Below are positions 24,436-32,981 of a stretch of DNA of 64,000 bases, in pieces. The notes under the pieces were generated by a model. It did not search any database. It saw nothing but the letters and a program-made list of their open reading frames with translations, and was not told the origin of the DNA. A program made the position numbers and the translations under genes. The stretch spans positions 186,001-250,000 of the forward strand of contig NZ_VDCS01000002.1 in assembly GCF_006265225.1 (NCBI RefSeq). The letters are read 5' to 3'. How positions within the stretch are numbered: position 1 is the first letter of the stretch; each line of letters starts with the position of its first letter. This DNA is from Allotamlana fucoidanivorans (GTDB lineage: Bacteria > Bacteroidota > Bacteroidia > Flavobacteriales > Flavobacteriaceae).

Positions 24436-26859
24436 ATGAATAAACGAGCTATCTTGTTAATGAGCTTGTGCTTTTTCACGTTGAAATCTATTTCTCAAAA
24501 ACCATTATCAAAAGAAGTAGAAATTTCAGGAACAGTTATTGACAAAGAAACAAACGAACCTTTAGAATATGCTACTATTGCTTTTTTCAATAAACAAGAC
24601 AATAAAATAGTTTCTGGAGGAATAACTGATACTAAAGGAACATTTAAAATTCCTGTAAGCACTGGTGTTTATGATATTACCATTGAATACATCTCGTTTA
24701 AAACCATAACTATTCCAAATAAAAAAATTACTATCTCTGAAAATATAGGACGTTTTGCGCTTGAAATAAATACAGAATCGCTTGATGAAGTAGAAATAAT
24801 TGCAGAACGAACTACGGTTGAAATTAAACTCGATAAGAAAATTTATAACGTTGGAAAAGATTTGACCGTTAGCGGCGGAAATGTTAGTGATGTTTTAGAC
24901 AATGTGCCATCCGTTTCTGTTGACGCTGATGGTGCTGTATCTTTAAGAGGAAATGACAATGTTCGTATTTTGATTAATGGAAAACCCTCTGGGTTGGTAG
25001 GCTTAAATTCTGCTGAAGCACTTCAACAATTGCCTGCTGAAGCCATTGAAAAAGTAGAAGTTATTACATCTCCATCGGCTAGATACGAAGCTGAAGGAAC
25101 TGCAGGTATTTTGAATATTATTCTGCGAAGGAGTAAATTACAAGGTCTTAATGGTGCCATAACTGCAAACTTAGGACATCCTAAATCTGCTGGTATTTCA
25201 GGAAATATCAACTATAGAACTGGTGATTTAAATTTCTTTAACACAACCTCATACAGATACAGAACCACACTGGGTAAATGGTATAACGATGTTAAATATT
25301 ATGACATCAACACACCCGACTTAAATGAACGAAGAAATTGGACAGACATTAGAAAGGGTATAAATACAGACACAGGTGTAGAGTGGTATATCAATGAATC
25401 TTCATCCCTTACGGCAGCTCTGGTATATGCAAACAACCAAAGTGACAATCTATCTAAAAACTACTTATATCAGTTTGACAAGATTAATCAAACATCGAAA
25501 ACCAATATTAGACTTACTCCTGAAATAGGAGAACGAGAAACCATTCAGTATTCTGTTAACTACACCAAAGATTTTAAAGAGACCAATCATAAACTCTCGT
25601 TTGATTTTCAGTTTGAAGATACTACGGATGATGAAAATTCTGTAATAAATTTTGATGGTGTTGACTCTGAAAAAGTAAAAAACCTTGAAGATCAACAACG
25701 CATATTGCTTCAAACCGATTACGTATTGCCTGTTGGTAAAATGAGTCAGTTTGAACTGGGGTACAGAGGTGACTTTAATAAAAATATTACAGATTTTAGA
25801 GTGGATACGCTTAATGTTGACACCAATATGTTTGAGGTTAATAAAAACTTAACCAATATTTTTAATTTTAAACAATACATTAATGCCGCTTATCTTCAAT
25901 TTGGTAGTAAAATTGGAAAATTTTCTTTTTTAGCAGGATTAAGATTAGAAAATACTAGAACCACATTAGACCAGCCTAACACAGGTGATTTTAAAAGAAA
26001 AAACCTAACAGGCTTGTTTCCTACAATGAATTTAAATTATGAAATAACAGAAGGGCAAAGTTTAATGTTAGGCTACAATAGACGCCTAGGAAGACCACGC
26101 GGGTTTATGTTAAACCCATTTCCTTCACGCTCAAGTATAACCAACATTTTTCAAGGGAATCCAGATCTTGACCCCACCTACACAGACCGTTTTGAGGTTG
26201 GCTATTTAAACAGCTTTAATAATTTCACCATAAGCTCTGCTATTTATTTCGCCTACTCTACCAACGTTATTACATTTGTGAGTAGAAAAACAGGAGAAAC
26301 GGTTATTATTGACGGAAAAGAATTTCCTGTTATAGCCAGAGGCCCAGTTAACTTAGCAACAAACAATAGGTATGGTTTTGAGCTAAATGTAAACTATAGT
26401 CCTTCGAGAAAATGGCGGGTTAATACAGATTTTAATCTATACAAACTAAAACGAGATGGTGAATTTGAAGGTATTGACTTAAGTGCCAATAATATAAATT
26501 GGTCGGCACGATTAACCAATAAATTGACAATCCCATATCGTATAGACTGGCAAACTAACTTAAATTATCGGGGACCAAGTATTGATGCTCAAAACGACAG
26601 AAAAGGACGGTTTTCAACAAATATGGCGTTTAGCAAAGACTTATTCAAGGAAAAAGCATCTCTTGCTTTTAATGTTCGCGATATTTTTAATAGTAATATT
26701 TCAAGAAACCAAATCAGTACGGCAACTTTTACCTCTCTTCAAGAGATTCAGTTTAGAGGAGGCAGAACCTACAATCTATCGTTCACGTACAGATTCAATC
26801 AACAAAAAAAACGTGAACGTTCTAGTGGCGGATTTGAAGGTGGAGATGTAGACATGTAA
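24436..26859 (+). CDS. TonB-dependent outer membrane receptor with CarboxypepD_reg-like domain
   Basis: An 807-aa outer-membrane protein. A signal peptide (about residues 1-20) is followed by a CarboxypepD_reg-like beta domain (about 27-110, EISGTVIDKETNEPLEYATI), a plug domain (about 125-215, VSLRGNDNVRILINGKPSG and EKVEVITSPSARYEAEGTAG) and a large beta-barrel (OMP_b-brl_3 type). It ends with an Arg/Gly-rich tail rather than a classic aromatic residue. The substrate is unknown. It has no SusD partner, so it is probably not a polysaccharide-utilisation SusC; iron complexes, peptides or another ligand are possible. Confidence 0.9.
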   Translation: MNKRAILLMSLCFFTLKSISQKPLSKEVEISGTVIDKETNEPLEYATIAFFNKQDNKIVSGGITDTKGTFKIPVSTGVYDITIEYISFKTITIPNKKITISENIGRFALEINTESLDEVEIIAERTTVEIKLDKKIYNVGKDLTVSGGNVSDVLDNVPSVSVDADGAVSLRGNDNVRILINGKPSGLVGLNSAEALQQLPAEAIEKVEVITSPSARYEAEGTAGILNIILRRSKLQGLNGAITANLGHPKSAGISGNINYRTGDLNFFNTTSYRYRTTLGKWYNDVKYYDINTPDLNERRNWTDIRKGINTDTGVEWYINESSSLTAALVYANNQSDNLSKNYLYQFDKINQTSKTNIRLTPEIGERETIQYSVNYTKDFKETNHKLSFDFQFEDTTDDENSVINFDGVDSEKVKNLEDQQRILLQTDYVLPVGKMSQFELGYRGDFNKNITDFRVDTLNVDTNMFEVNKNLTNIFNFKQYINAAYLQFGSKIGKFSFLAGLRLENTRTTLDQPNTGDFKRKNLTGLFPTMNLNYEITEGQSLMLGYNRRLGRPRGFMLNPFPSRSSITNIFQGNPDLDPTYTDRFEVGYLNSFNNFTISSAIYFAYSTNVITFVSRKTGETVIIDGKEFPVIARGPVNLATNNRYGFELNVNYSPSRKWRVNTDFNLYKLKRDGEFEGIDLSANNINWSARLTNKLTIPYRIDWQTNLNYRGPSIDAQNDRKGRFSTNMAFSKDLFKEKASLAFNVRDIFNSNISRNQISTATFTSLQEIQFRGGRTYNLSFTYRFNQQKKRERSSGGFEGGDVDM

Positions 26860-26860
26860 T

Positions 26861-26897
26861 AAAAAAGGGAAGCTATTTAATTTAGCTTCCCTTTTTT
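26861..26897. terminator. Bidirectional Rho-independent terminator
   Basis: GGGAAGCTA (26867-26875) pairs with TAGCTTCCC (26883-26891), flanked by an A run and a T run. It separates the TonB receptor from the convergent small membrane protein gene and can serve both. Confidence 0.9.
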
Positions 26898-26920
26898 ATA
26901 TCTTTTTTATATTTAAACTC

Positions 26921-27088
26921 TTAACGCTTAGCTTTCTTTTCTTCTCTAATTTCTTTAATTCTTTCAATTAAAGAACCTCCAATCCAATAAGGAATTACAA
27001 AAGTTAATAAAAAAATCATTAACCAAAATCCTATGGTTAATATGGTAAGAAACGCTAAAAAGCCTAAGTACTGATCAAAATCAAACAT
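26921..27088 (-). CDS. Small 55-aa membrane protein
   Basis: An intact 55-codon ORF (ATG 27088, TAA 26923-26921) beginning MFDFDQYLGFLAFLTI. One or two closely spaced hydrophobic stretches (about residues 8-38, including GFWLMIFLLTFVIPYWIGG) are followed by a strongly charged tail (ERIKEIREEKKAKR). That pattern is typical of real single- or double-pass membrane microproteins, and its stop lies 24 bases from the shared terminator. No family is recognised. It is divergent from fumC. Confidence 0.6.
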   Translation of the reverse strand: MFDFDQYLGFLAFLTILTIGFWLMIFLLTFVIPYWIGGSLIERIKEIREEKKAKR

Positions 27089-27282
27089 AATGTTACGTGT
27101 CGGTTATAAATCTTCTGCAAATATAATGTAAACACTTTTGTTATACAATATCAATATAACAATTATTAACAAGATTATAAACAGTTATTTAGGTTGCAAA
27201 CTACTTAATTTTAAATATAAATAATCCGTTTAAAAAAGCAAAAAACTAACATAAATCATATATAAAAAAATGCTAAAAACCG

Positions 27283-27290
27283 TAACTTAG
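27283..27290 (+). promoter_or_regulatory. Promoter-like -7 box TAACTTAG upstream of fumC
   Basis: TAACTTAG lies 25 bases before the fumC ATG. It is another TAnnTTAG element like those at aroC and the lipoprotein gene. No clear -33 box was found. Confidence 0.3.
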
Positions 27291-27315
27291 CTACTTCAAA
27301 TTAAATGATTAAACG

Positions 27316-28713
27316 ATGAGTTTTAGAATAGAAAAAGACACCATGGGTGAGGTAAAAGTACCCACCGATAAACTTTGGGGCGCACAAACAGAACGCTCTA
27401 GAAACAACTTTAAAATTGGTCCTTCAGCCTCTATGCCTTTAGAAATAGTTTATGGTTTTGCTTATTTAAAAAAGGCAGCAGCCCATACTAATTGTGAATT
27501 AGGTGTATTATCAGAAGAAAAGCGTAATTTGATTTCTCAAGTTTGTGATGAAATTCTTGATGGTAAGCATGATGACCAATTTCCTTTAGTTATATGGCAA
27601 ACAGGTTCTGGTACTCAAAGCAATATGAATGTTAATGAAGTAATTGCTAATCGTGCACATCAAATAGCGGGTAAAGCAATAGGTGAAGGGGAAAAAACAA
27701 TTCAACCAAATGACGATGTGAATAAATCACAGTCTTCAAATGATACATTTCCAACAGGTATGCATATCGCTGCTTACAAGAAAATTGTTGAAACTACCAT
27801 TCCTGGAGTAAAACAATTACGAAATACTTTAGCCAAAAAATCTGAAGATTTCAAAAATGTTGTAAAGATTGGTCGTACACATTTAATGGATGCAACACCT
27901 TTAACTTTAGGACAAGAATTATCAGGTTATGTAGCTCAATTAGATCACGGTTTAAAAGCCTTAACCAATACCTTGTCTCATTTAAGTGAACTGGCCTTAG
28001 GAGGAACTGCTGTGGGAACGGGTTTAAACACACCTAAAGGATATAGTGAACTTGTAGCAAAGTATATTGCCCAGTTTACAGAATTACCATTTGTTACAGC
28101 TCCTAACAAGTTTGAGGCTTTAGCTGCTCATGATGCACTTGTAGAAACACATGGAGCTTTAAAACAGATTGCTGTGTCATTAAATAAAATAGCAAATGAC
28201 ATTAGAATGATGGCTTCTGGACCAAGATCGGGTATAGGTGAAATAATTATACCTGCCAATGAGCCAGGAAGTTCTATCATGCCCGGAAAAGTAAACCCTA
28301 CGCAATGTGAAGCTATGACTATGGTTTGTGCACAAGTTATTGGTAATGACGTGGCGGTATCTGTTGGCGGCCTACAAGGTCATTATGAACTTAATGTGTT
28401 TAAACCTGTTATGGCTGCTAATGTTTTACAATCTGCTCAATTAATTGGAGATGCTTGTGTAAGTTTTGACGTAAATTGTGCTGTAGGTATTGAGCCTAAT
28501 CATGAGGTGATTAATAAGCTTTTAAATAATTCTTTAATGCTTGTTACAGCGCTAAACACCAAAATTGGATATTATAAAGCGGCTGAAATAGCTAACACTG
28601 CCCACAAAAATGGAACAACCTTAAGAGAAGAGGCTGTTAGACTTGGGTATGTTTCAGAGGAAGATTATGACGCCTGGGTAAAACCAGAAGACATGGTAGG
28701 CAGTTTAAAGTAA
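27316..28713 (+). CDS. fumC: Fumarate hydratase class II
   Basis: A 465-aa iron-independent fumarase that interconverts fumarate and L-malate in the TCA cycle. The family signature [16 protein letters not shown], the active-site segments [12 protein letters not shown] and QSSNDTFPT, and [15 protein letters not shown] are all intact. Length is standard. It is transcribed alone, with a terminator at 28741. Confidence 0.98.
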   Translation: MSFRIEKDTMGEVKVPTDKLWGAQTERSRNNFKIGPSASMPLEIVYGFAYLKKAAAHTNCELGVLSEEKRNLISQVCDEILDGKHDDQFPLVIWQTGSGTQSNMNVNEVIANRAHQIAGKAIGEGEKTIQPNDDVNKSQSSNDTFPTGMHIAAYKKIVETTIPGVKQLRNTLAKKSEDFKNVVKIGRTHLMDATPLTLGQELSGYVAQLDHGLKALTNTLSHLSELALGGTAVGTGLNTPKGYSELVAKYIAQFTELPFVTAPNKFEALAAHDALVETHGALKQIAVSLNKIANDIRMMASGPRSGIGEIIIPANEPGSSIMPGKVNPTQCEAMTMVCAQVIGNDVAVSVGGLQGHYELNVFKPVMAANVLQSAQLIGDACVSFDVNCAVGIEPNHEVINKLLNNSLMLVTALNTKIGYYKAAEIANTAHKNGTTLREEAVRLGYVSEEDYDAWVKPEDMVGSLK

Positions 28714-28740
28714 ATACGCCATATACAACATTCCAATATA

Positions 28741-28777
28741 AAAAAACAGGTAATAAAAAAAATTACCTGTTTTTTTG
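28741..28777. terminator. Rho-independent terminator between fumC and the Crp-type gene
   Basis: ACAGGTAAT (28746-28754) pairs with ATTACCTGT (28762-28770), flanked by A and T runs, so it can act on both strands for the convergent genes. Confidence 0.88.
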
Positions 28778-28913
28778 GTTGGTTAGCTATCAATCCTTCA
28801 AACTTATTTGTTGAATCGCTTCAAAGGTATAACTTTGTTTAAACAAAAAAATTAACATTTGTTAACATTTGTGACTTTTGAGCAAATAGAAGGTGCTAAT
28901 AATTTATTTTTAT

Positions 28914-29504
28914 CTAACTAGAAATACCCTCTTCTTCTTTTAATTTTTTTCTTATTCTACTGAGCTGAACCGGAGTTACACTAAGGTAAGCCGCGATTTG
29001 ATATTGAGGTACTAAAACTTCCAATTCTGGAATTTCCTTATTGAGCTTTAAATACCTTTGGGTGGCATCCATAGAAATTAAATCTAAATGTCTTGACTCA
29101 TGTTTTATAAATAAATGTTCCAAAACTCTATTATACAAATTACTTACACAAATGTCTGTTTCACATAATTTCATAAAACTTGAATAATCAATTTCATACA
29201 CCTTACAGTCTGTTAAGGTTTCATATACTAATTTTGACGGTTCTCTTTTTATTAAAGCGGTGTAGGAGCCAACAAAACTTGGTGCCATAAAAAAGTTTTT
29301 GTTATACTCTTTACCTTTCTCATCGCCTAAATATGCTCTTACCACCCCTGTAAGTAACATATATAGTTTTGTTGGTTGTTCTCCCTCTTTAGCCAGCTGA
29401 ACTCCTGAGTTTACCTTTTTAAAGGTTGATATAGCCGCCAACTTTGAAAACGTGTCTTCTGAAATAAATGAAAATGAATTTAAGAAAGTTAGATTGCGAT
29501 GCAT
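28914..29504 (-). CDS. Crp/Fnr-family transcriptional regulator
   Basis: A 196-aa regulator with an N-terminal cyclic-nucleotide-binding-like beta-barrel (about residues 10-125, KEGEQPTKLYMLLTGVVRAYL) and a C-terminal winged helix-turn-helix (about 160-190, QYQIAAYLSVTPVQLSRIRKKL). There are no Fnr-type cysteines for a 4Fe-4S cluster, and the cAMP-contacting Arg/Glu are not evident. This form is common in Bacteroidota, usually with unknown ligands. The targets are not visible here. Confidence 0.9.
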   Translation of the reverse strand: MHRNLTFLNSFSFISEDTFSKLAAISTFKKVNSGVQLAKEGEQPTKLYMLLTGVVRAYLGDEKGKEYNKNFFMAPSFVGSYTALIKREPSKLVYETLTDCKVYEIDYSSFMKLCETDICVSNLYNRVLEHLFIKHESRHLDLISMDATQRYLKLNKEIPELEVLVPQYQIAAYLSVTPVQLSRIRKKLKEEEGISS

Positions 29505-29680
29505 TGGGGCCTAAAATTTTTATAACGTGTTAAATAGTAAACAAACATAAAAGTAACACCTCATTTTATATTACAATTAATTAATCTTTCATTTACAAAT
29601 AAAACTTGTTTAAGTGATTTTTTAAAATTTTAACGTTATTAAATATGATTCCTCAATTTCAAAAACTTAAAATTACAGAT

Positions 29681-29714
29681 AAAAAAAGGTTTCAAGCTTA
29701 ACTTGAAACCTTTT
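29681..29714 (-). terminator. Terminator of the coiled-coil protein gene
   Basis: AAAAGGTTTCAAG (29684-29696) is the reverse complement of CTTGAAACCTTTT (29702-29714), with loop CTTAA. On the minus strand it is followed by a T run, 22 bases after the stop at 29736. Confidence 0.88.
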
Positions 29715-29735
29715 AAGTGCTACGTTTAGTTTTAT

Positions 29736-30614
29736 CTATTTCATAGTAAATTCTGAAGTAGAAACTAAATCCTTCTCGTTAAATACATTAACAATATATC
29801 TTCCTTTTTCAAAATCATCTTTCGCAGTTACAAATTCACAAACATTTAAGTTTGCATTTTCATAATTAAATTTACTAATAAGACTATAATTTAAAGTTTT
29901 ATCTTCAAAAGTAACTTGTTCGTTTAAACCCAAAGTATTGTTTTTAGGGTCAATAACTTGTATATATAGCTCTTGATCACCCGCCTGAACCAAGGTGTTT
30001 TTAGCAACAGTGAAGCAAATTCTAATTTTATCAGCACGTCTTGCTCTTTCTGTTGGAATTACTTTTCCTGAAGTTCTTTCAATAACCCCTGAACCTTTTA
30101 AATCTACGGTATTCAAAATTGATGCATTTTCAACGACTTCTGCTAAGGCATTGTTCTGTACCAATAAAGAATCAGTAAAGATAGTTCGTTCTTCTAAACG
30201 TACTCTAGTACTATCTAAAGACGTTGCCAAATAAGAATTTTCTATTCTTAAAGAATCGTTTTGAGCTAATAAGGCATCCATCTCTTTTTGTAAAGAAGCA
30301 TACTTTTGTTTATACCTCCATAAACTTTTCACATTAGTTTCTGAAATTTTTAATGAATCTATTAAACCTTGAATACGTTCTCTGGCTTCAATTAAATCTT
30401 TGTTAGCAACTTCATTTTCGCTAATGGCATCATCATACTGCTTGGCCATGGCATTTAAATCGTTCATCACCAACTGCTTTTGCTCAGTCAAATCATTCTG
30501 GACTTTTTTACTACTATTATATAAATTCATAGTATAAAAACCTGTTGCTAAAAATAAAACTACAGCTATTCCTAATGCTACTTTTAGACCTGTGCTACTT
30601 TTGTTGTTTTCCAT
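29736..30614 (-). CDS. Membrane-anchored coiled-coil protein with C-terminal beta domain
   Basis: A 292-aa protein. A short N-terminus is followed by one membrane helix (about residues 10-29), a long coiled coil (about 32-165, rich in heptad Leu/Glu/Lys) and a C-terminal beta-sandwich-like domain (about 190-290, RICFTVAKNTLVQAGDQELYI) that should be periplasmic. Coiled-coil proteins like this are often mislabelled as SMC or chromosome-segregation proteins; nothing here supports that. ATG 30614 is used because the 25 preceding residues of a longer frame do not fit the signal anchor. It is divergent from the formimidoylglutamase-like gene. Confidence 0.75.
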   Translation of the reverse strand: MENNKSSTGLKVALGIAVVLFLATGFYTMNLYNSSKKVQNDLTEQKQLVMNDLNAMAKQYDDAISENEVANKDLIEARERIQGLIDSLKISETNVKSLWRYKQKYASLQKEMDALLAQNDSLRIENSYLATSLDSTRVRLEERTIFTDSLLVQNNALAEVVENASILNTVDLKGSGVIERTSGKVIPTERARRADKIRICFTVAKNTLVQAGDQELYIQVIDPKNNTLGLNEQVTFEDKTLNYSLISKFNYENANLNVCEFVTAKDDFEKGRYIVNVFNEKDLVSTSEFTMK

Positions 30615-30733
30615 AATAAAAAGTTTTAATGTTGTTAAGGTTAATTCTTGATCGCCTACTATTTTTGTTCGGTTTTTATAATGCTGCAAATAAATTAATG
30701 ACTAATTTTAGTTTGTCTAAATATATTTACTTT

Positions 30734-31747
30734 ATGGATAAACTAGTATTATTTAATAGAAAAACTTGTAACAGCCTTTTAAAAAAACGAACTGGTGAAT
30801 CCAAGTTTGGTCAACATATTCAAACATTAACCAGCATTTCCAATATATACGAGCAACTTGAAAATTTGGATGTTACGTATGTTATTTTGGGTTTACCAGA
30901 GGATGTTGGAGTGTTTGCTAATCATGGAAAAACAGGTGCTTCAAAAACTTGGGAGGCATTTATAACCACCTTATTAAATATACAAAGTAACCGTTTTTAC
31001 AATGCCAATAGAATATTGCTCTTAGGACATTTAGATTTTAGTGAAGAACAGGATCAAATGGCCAAACTTAATCAATCTAGAAAAAAAGATGTTTTAAAGT
31101 CTAGAAAAATAGTAGAACAAATAGATAAACAGGTTACGCATATTATATATCAAATAGTCTTAGCTGGAAAAACACCTATTATAATTGGCGGCGGGCACAA
31201 CAACGCTTATGGCAACATAAAAGGTACTAGTTTAGCTTATGGTAAACCCATAAACGCCATAAATTTTGATGCACATACCGATTTTCGAGCTGAAGAAGGG
31301 CGCCATAGTGGTAATGGATTTAGTTATGCTTTGTCCGAAGGATTTCTTAATAAATATTTTGTTTTTGGTTTACATGAAAACTATACATCTGACCAAATTT
31401 TAGATACGTTTGAAAACTCTGAAAATTTAGATTATAACACCTACGAAGCCCTTGAAGTTAAAAATGAATTAAAATTTAAGAAAGAATTAAAAAGAGCTTC
31501 TGCATTTGTTTCAGAAAATAAATTTGGGCTTGAAATTGATTGTGATGCTATAGAAAACATTCCTAGTAGTGCCTTAACTCCAAGCGGATTTTCGGTTAAT
31601 AAGGTTAGGTATTTTGTAAATTATTTTGCCAAAAATGAACATGTGGCCTATTTACATATTTGCGAAGGTATTGCTAATAAGAAAAAGTCAAACCATGTAG
31701 CTAAACTTATTACCTATTTGGTCACCGATTTCATAAAAGAGAGGTAA
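30734..31747 (+). CDS. Arginase-family hydrolase, formimidoylglutamase-like
   Basis: A 337-aa ureohydrolase-fold enzyme. Binuclear metal ligands are seen in IGGGHNNAYGN, NFDAHTDFR and LEIDCDAIENIP. These are the positions of the arginase/agmatinase/HutG motifs, though the last differs from the usual SxDxDxxDP. HutG converts N-formimidoyl-glutamate to glutamate in histidine breakdown, but no other hut gene is nearby, so arginase, agmatinase or another guanidine substrate is possible. ATG 30734 gives the expected N-terminus. Confidence 0.82.
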   Translation: MDKLVLFNRKTCNSLLKKRTGESKFGQHIQTLTSISNIYEQLENLDVTYVILGLPEDVGVFANHGKTGASKTWEAFITTLLNIQSNRFYNANRILLLGHLDFSEEQDQMAKLNQSRKKDVLKSRKIVEQIDKQVTHIIYQIVLAGKTPIIIGGGHNNAYGNIKGTSLAYGKPINAINFDAHTDFRAEEGRHSGNGFSYALSEGFLNKYFVFGLHENYTSDQILDTFENSENLDYNTYEALEVKNELKFKKELKRASAFVSENKFGLEIDCDAIENIPSSALTPSGFSVNKVRYFVNYFAKNEHVAYLHICEGIANKKKSNHVAKLITYLVTDFIKER

Positions 31748-31777
31748 TATTTATATACTTACTTTTCAAAAAAATGG

Positions 31778-31818
31778 CATCAGGTTTTTAACAATTACTA
31801 TTCGTCAAAAACCTGATG
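31778..31818 (-). terminator. Terminator hairpin overlapping the 3' end of the Nudix gene
   Basis: CATCAGGTTTTT (31778-31789) and AAAAACCTGATG (31807-31818) are perfect 12-base complements. On the minus strand the first arm is inside the coding end of the Nudix gene (stop at 31798) and the second arm is followed by GCCATTTTTTT. The loop is 17 bases, long for a terminator. Confidence 0.6.
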
Positions 31819-32385
31819 AATTTGAGCATATTGAAGCAAAACAATGGTTCTTGTATCTTCAATATCGCCATTGTTCAACATCGTTATAGCATCATCAAAA
31901 TGTATTTCTAATACTTCAATATCTTCATGCTCTGTATGTAGGCCACCTCCATCACTTACTTTCATATCATCTGTATATTCGCCAATAAAAAAATGCATTT
32001 TTTCAGTTAATACACCTGGTGACGAATAAGCTTCATATACCTTTTTTACATCTTTTATTCTATACCCTACCTCTTCCTCGGTTTCTCTAATAATACAAGC
32101 TTCGGGATTATCTTTATCGAGCATACCTGCACAAATTTCAACGAGAAAACCGTCCTTATTGTCATTCATATAAGTAGGCATCCTAAACTGCTTAGTGAGA
32201 ATAACAGTACGCTTCGTTTTATTATAAAGCAAAATACCTGCCCCATCTCCCCTATTATACACTTCACGCATCTGGTTTACCCAAGCTCCATTTTCCATTA
32301 AATAATCAAAATGTAACTTTTTCAGAATATAATAATTATCTGAAAGTAACGTACTCTCAATATTTTTAACTCGATCACTCTGCAT
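31798..32385 (-). CDS. nudK: Nudix hydrolase, GDP-mannose pyrophosphatase-like (NudK)
   Basis: A 195-aa Nudix enzyme. The Nudix box runs from Gly in CAGML through RETEEEVG, with spacing as in GX5EX7REUXEEXGU. The N-terminal domain (about residues 10-45) and the YSSPGVLTEKMHFFIGEY segment resemble NudK, which splits GDP-mannose to mannose-1-phosphate and GMP; ADP-ribose pyrophosphatase is the closest alternative. It is a single gene convergent with the formimidoylglutamase-like gene. Confidence 0.85.
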   Translation of the reverse strand: MQSDRVKNIESTLLSDNYYILKKLHFDYLMENGAWVNQMREVYNRGDGAGILLYNKTKRTVILTKQFRMPTYMNDNKDGFLVEICAGMLDKDNPEACIIRETEEEVGYRIKDVKKVYEAYSSPGVLTEKMHFFIGEYTDDMKVSDGGGLHTEHEDIEVLEIHFDDAITMLNNGDIEDTRTIVLLQYAQIHQVFDE

Positions 32386-32561
32386 ACAATAAATTATTTC
32401 AAGCTAATTTAAAAAAAGGATTCTATTTATACTGTTAGTTCTCCTTAAGCCTTTGAAAAACTTACTGAATATGTTATAGAAAATGAACTATACATATGAT
32501 TATGAACAGGTTTGTTAAAAACTTAATCGTTTTAATAAATACTAAAATTGACAAAATATAG

Positions 32562-32569
32562 TATCTTTG
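32562..32569 (+). promoter_or_regulatory. Promoter -7 box TATCTTTG
   Basis: TATCTTTG matches TAnnTTTG and lies 31 bases before ATG 32601, supporting transcription of the small membrane protein gene. No -33 TTG with proper spacing is seen. Confidence 0.45.
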
Positions 32570-32600
32570 AATTAGCTATTAATCCCAAATTTGCATTTAT

Positions 32601-32846
32601 ATGCTATATAACTATCTTAATTCTATTGTCTTGGTTCCCTTTGCTATGCAGCAATCACAAATTGTTAATGTCCTTATTATAGTTGCCGTTTTTTTTGGAA
32701 TTTTATTGATTTTAGGTATCAGAAAGTCGTATAAATTAAATAAAGAAAAACAACGACTGGAAGAAATTGATAAAAAATTAGCTGAAGAAAAAGAAAAGCC
32801 TTACCGTGATTTTACCGAAGGCCATATTTATGGTGGAGATAACTAA
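32601..32846 (+). CDS. Small single-pass membrane protein (81 aa)
   Basis: An 81-aa protein with one hydrophobic helix (about residues 20-40, IVNVLIIVAVFFGILLILGI) followed by a charged, coiled-coil-prone segment (KLNKEKQRLEEIDKKLAEEKEK) and a short tail. An alternative ATG at 32646 would give 66 aa and start just before the helix; the -7 box at 32562 fits 32601 well but does not decide. Function unknown. Followed by a bidirectional terminator. Confidence 0.65.
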   Translation: MLYNYLNSIVLVPFAMQQSQIVNVLIIVAVFFGILLILGIRKSYKLNKEKQRLEEIDKKLAEEKEKPYRDFTEGHIYGGDN

Positions 32847-32930
32847 GTATATTTCAAGATGCGCTATCTTATCTTTTCTTTAATTCGATATTTTTAATAC
32901 TCACATAGAACTTGTTTCTAAATACAAAAT

Positions 32931-32963
32931 AAAAAAAGCTCACATGTATTGTGAGCTTTTTTT
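32931..32963. terminator. Bidirectional Rho-independent terminator
   Basis: AAAAAAGCTCACA and TGTGAGCTTTTTT (stem GCTCACA 32938-32944 / TGTGAGC 32950-32956) lie between the small membrane protein gene and the convergent ettA end. Confidence 0.9.
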
Positions 32964-32981
32964 ATAACTTATTACGATATC

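Noticed and set aside
24436-26859. SusC of a polysaccharide-utilisation locus
   Set aside because: No SusD gene or glycoside hydrolases are adjacent; fold type is OMP_b-brl_3.
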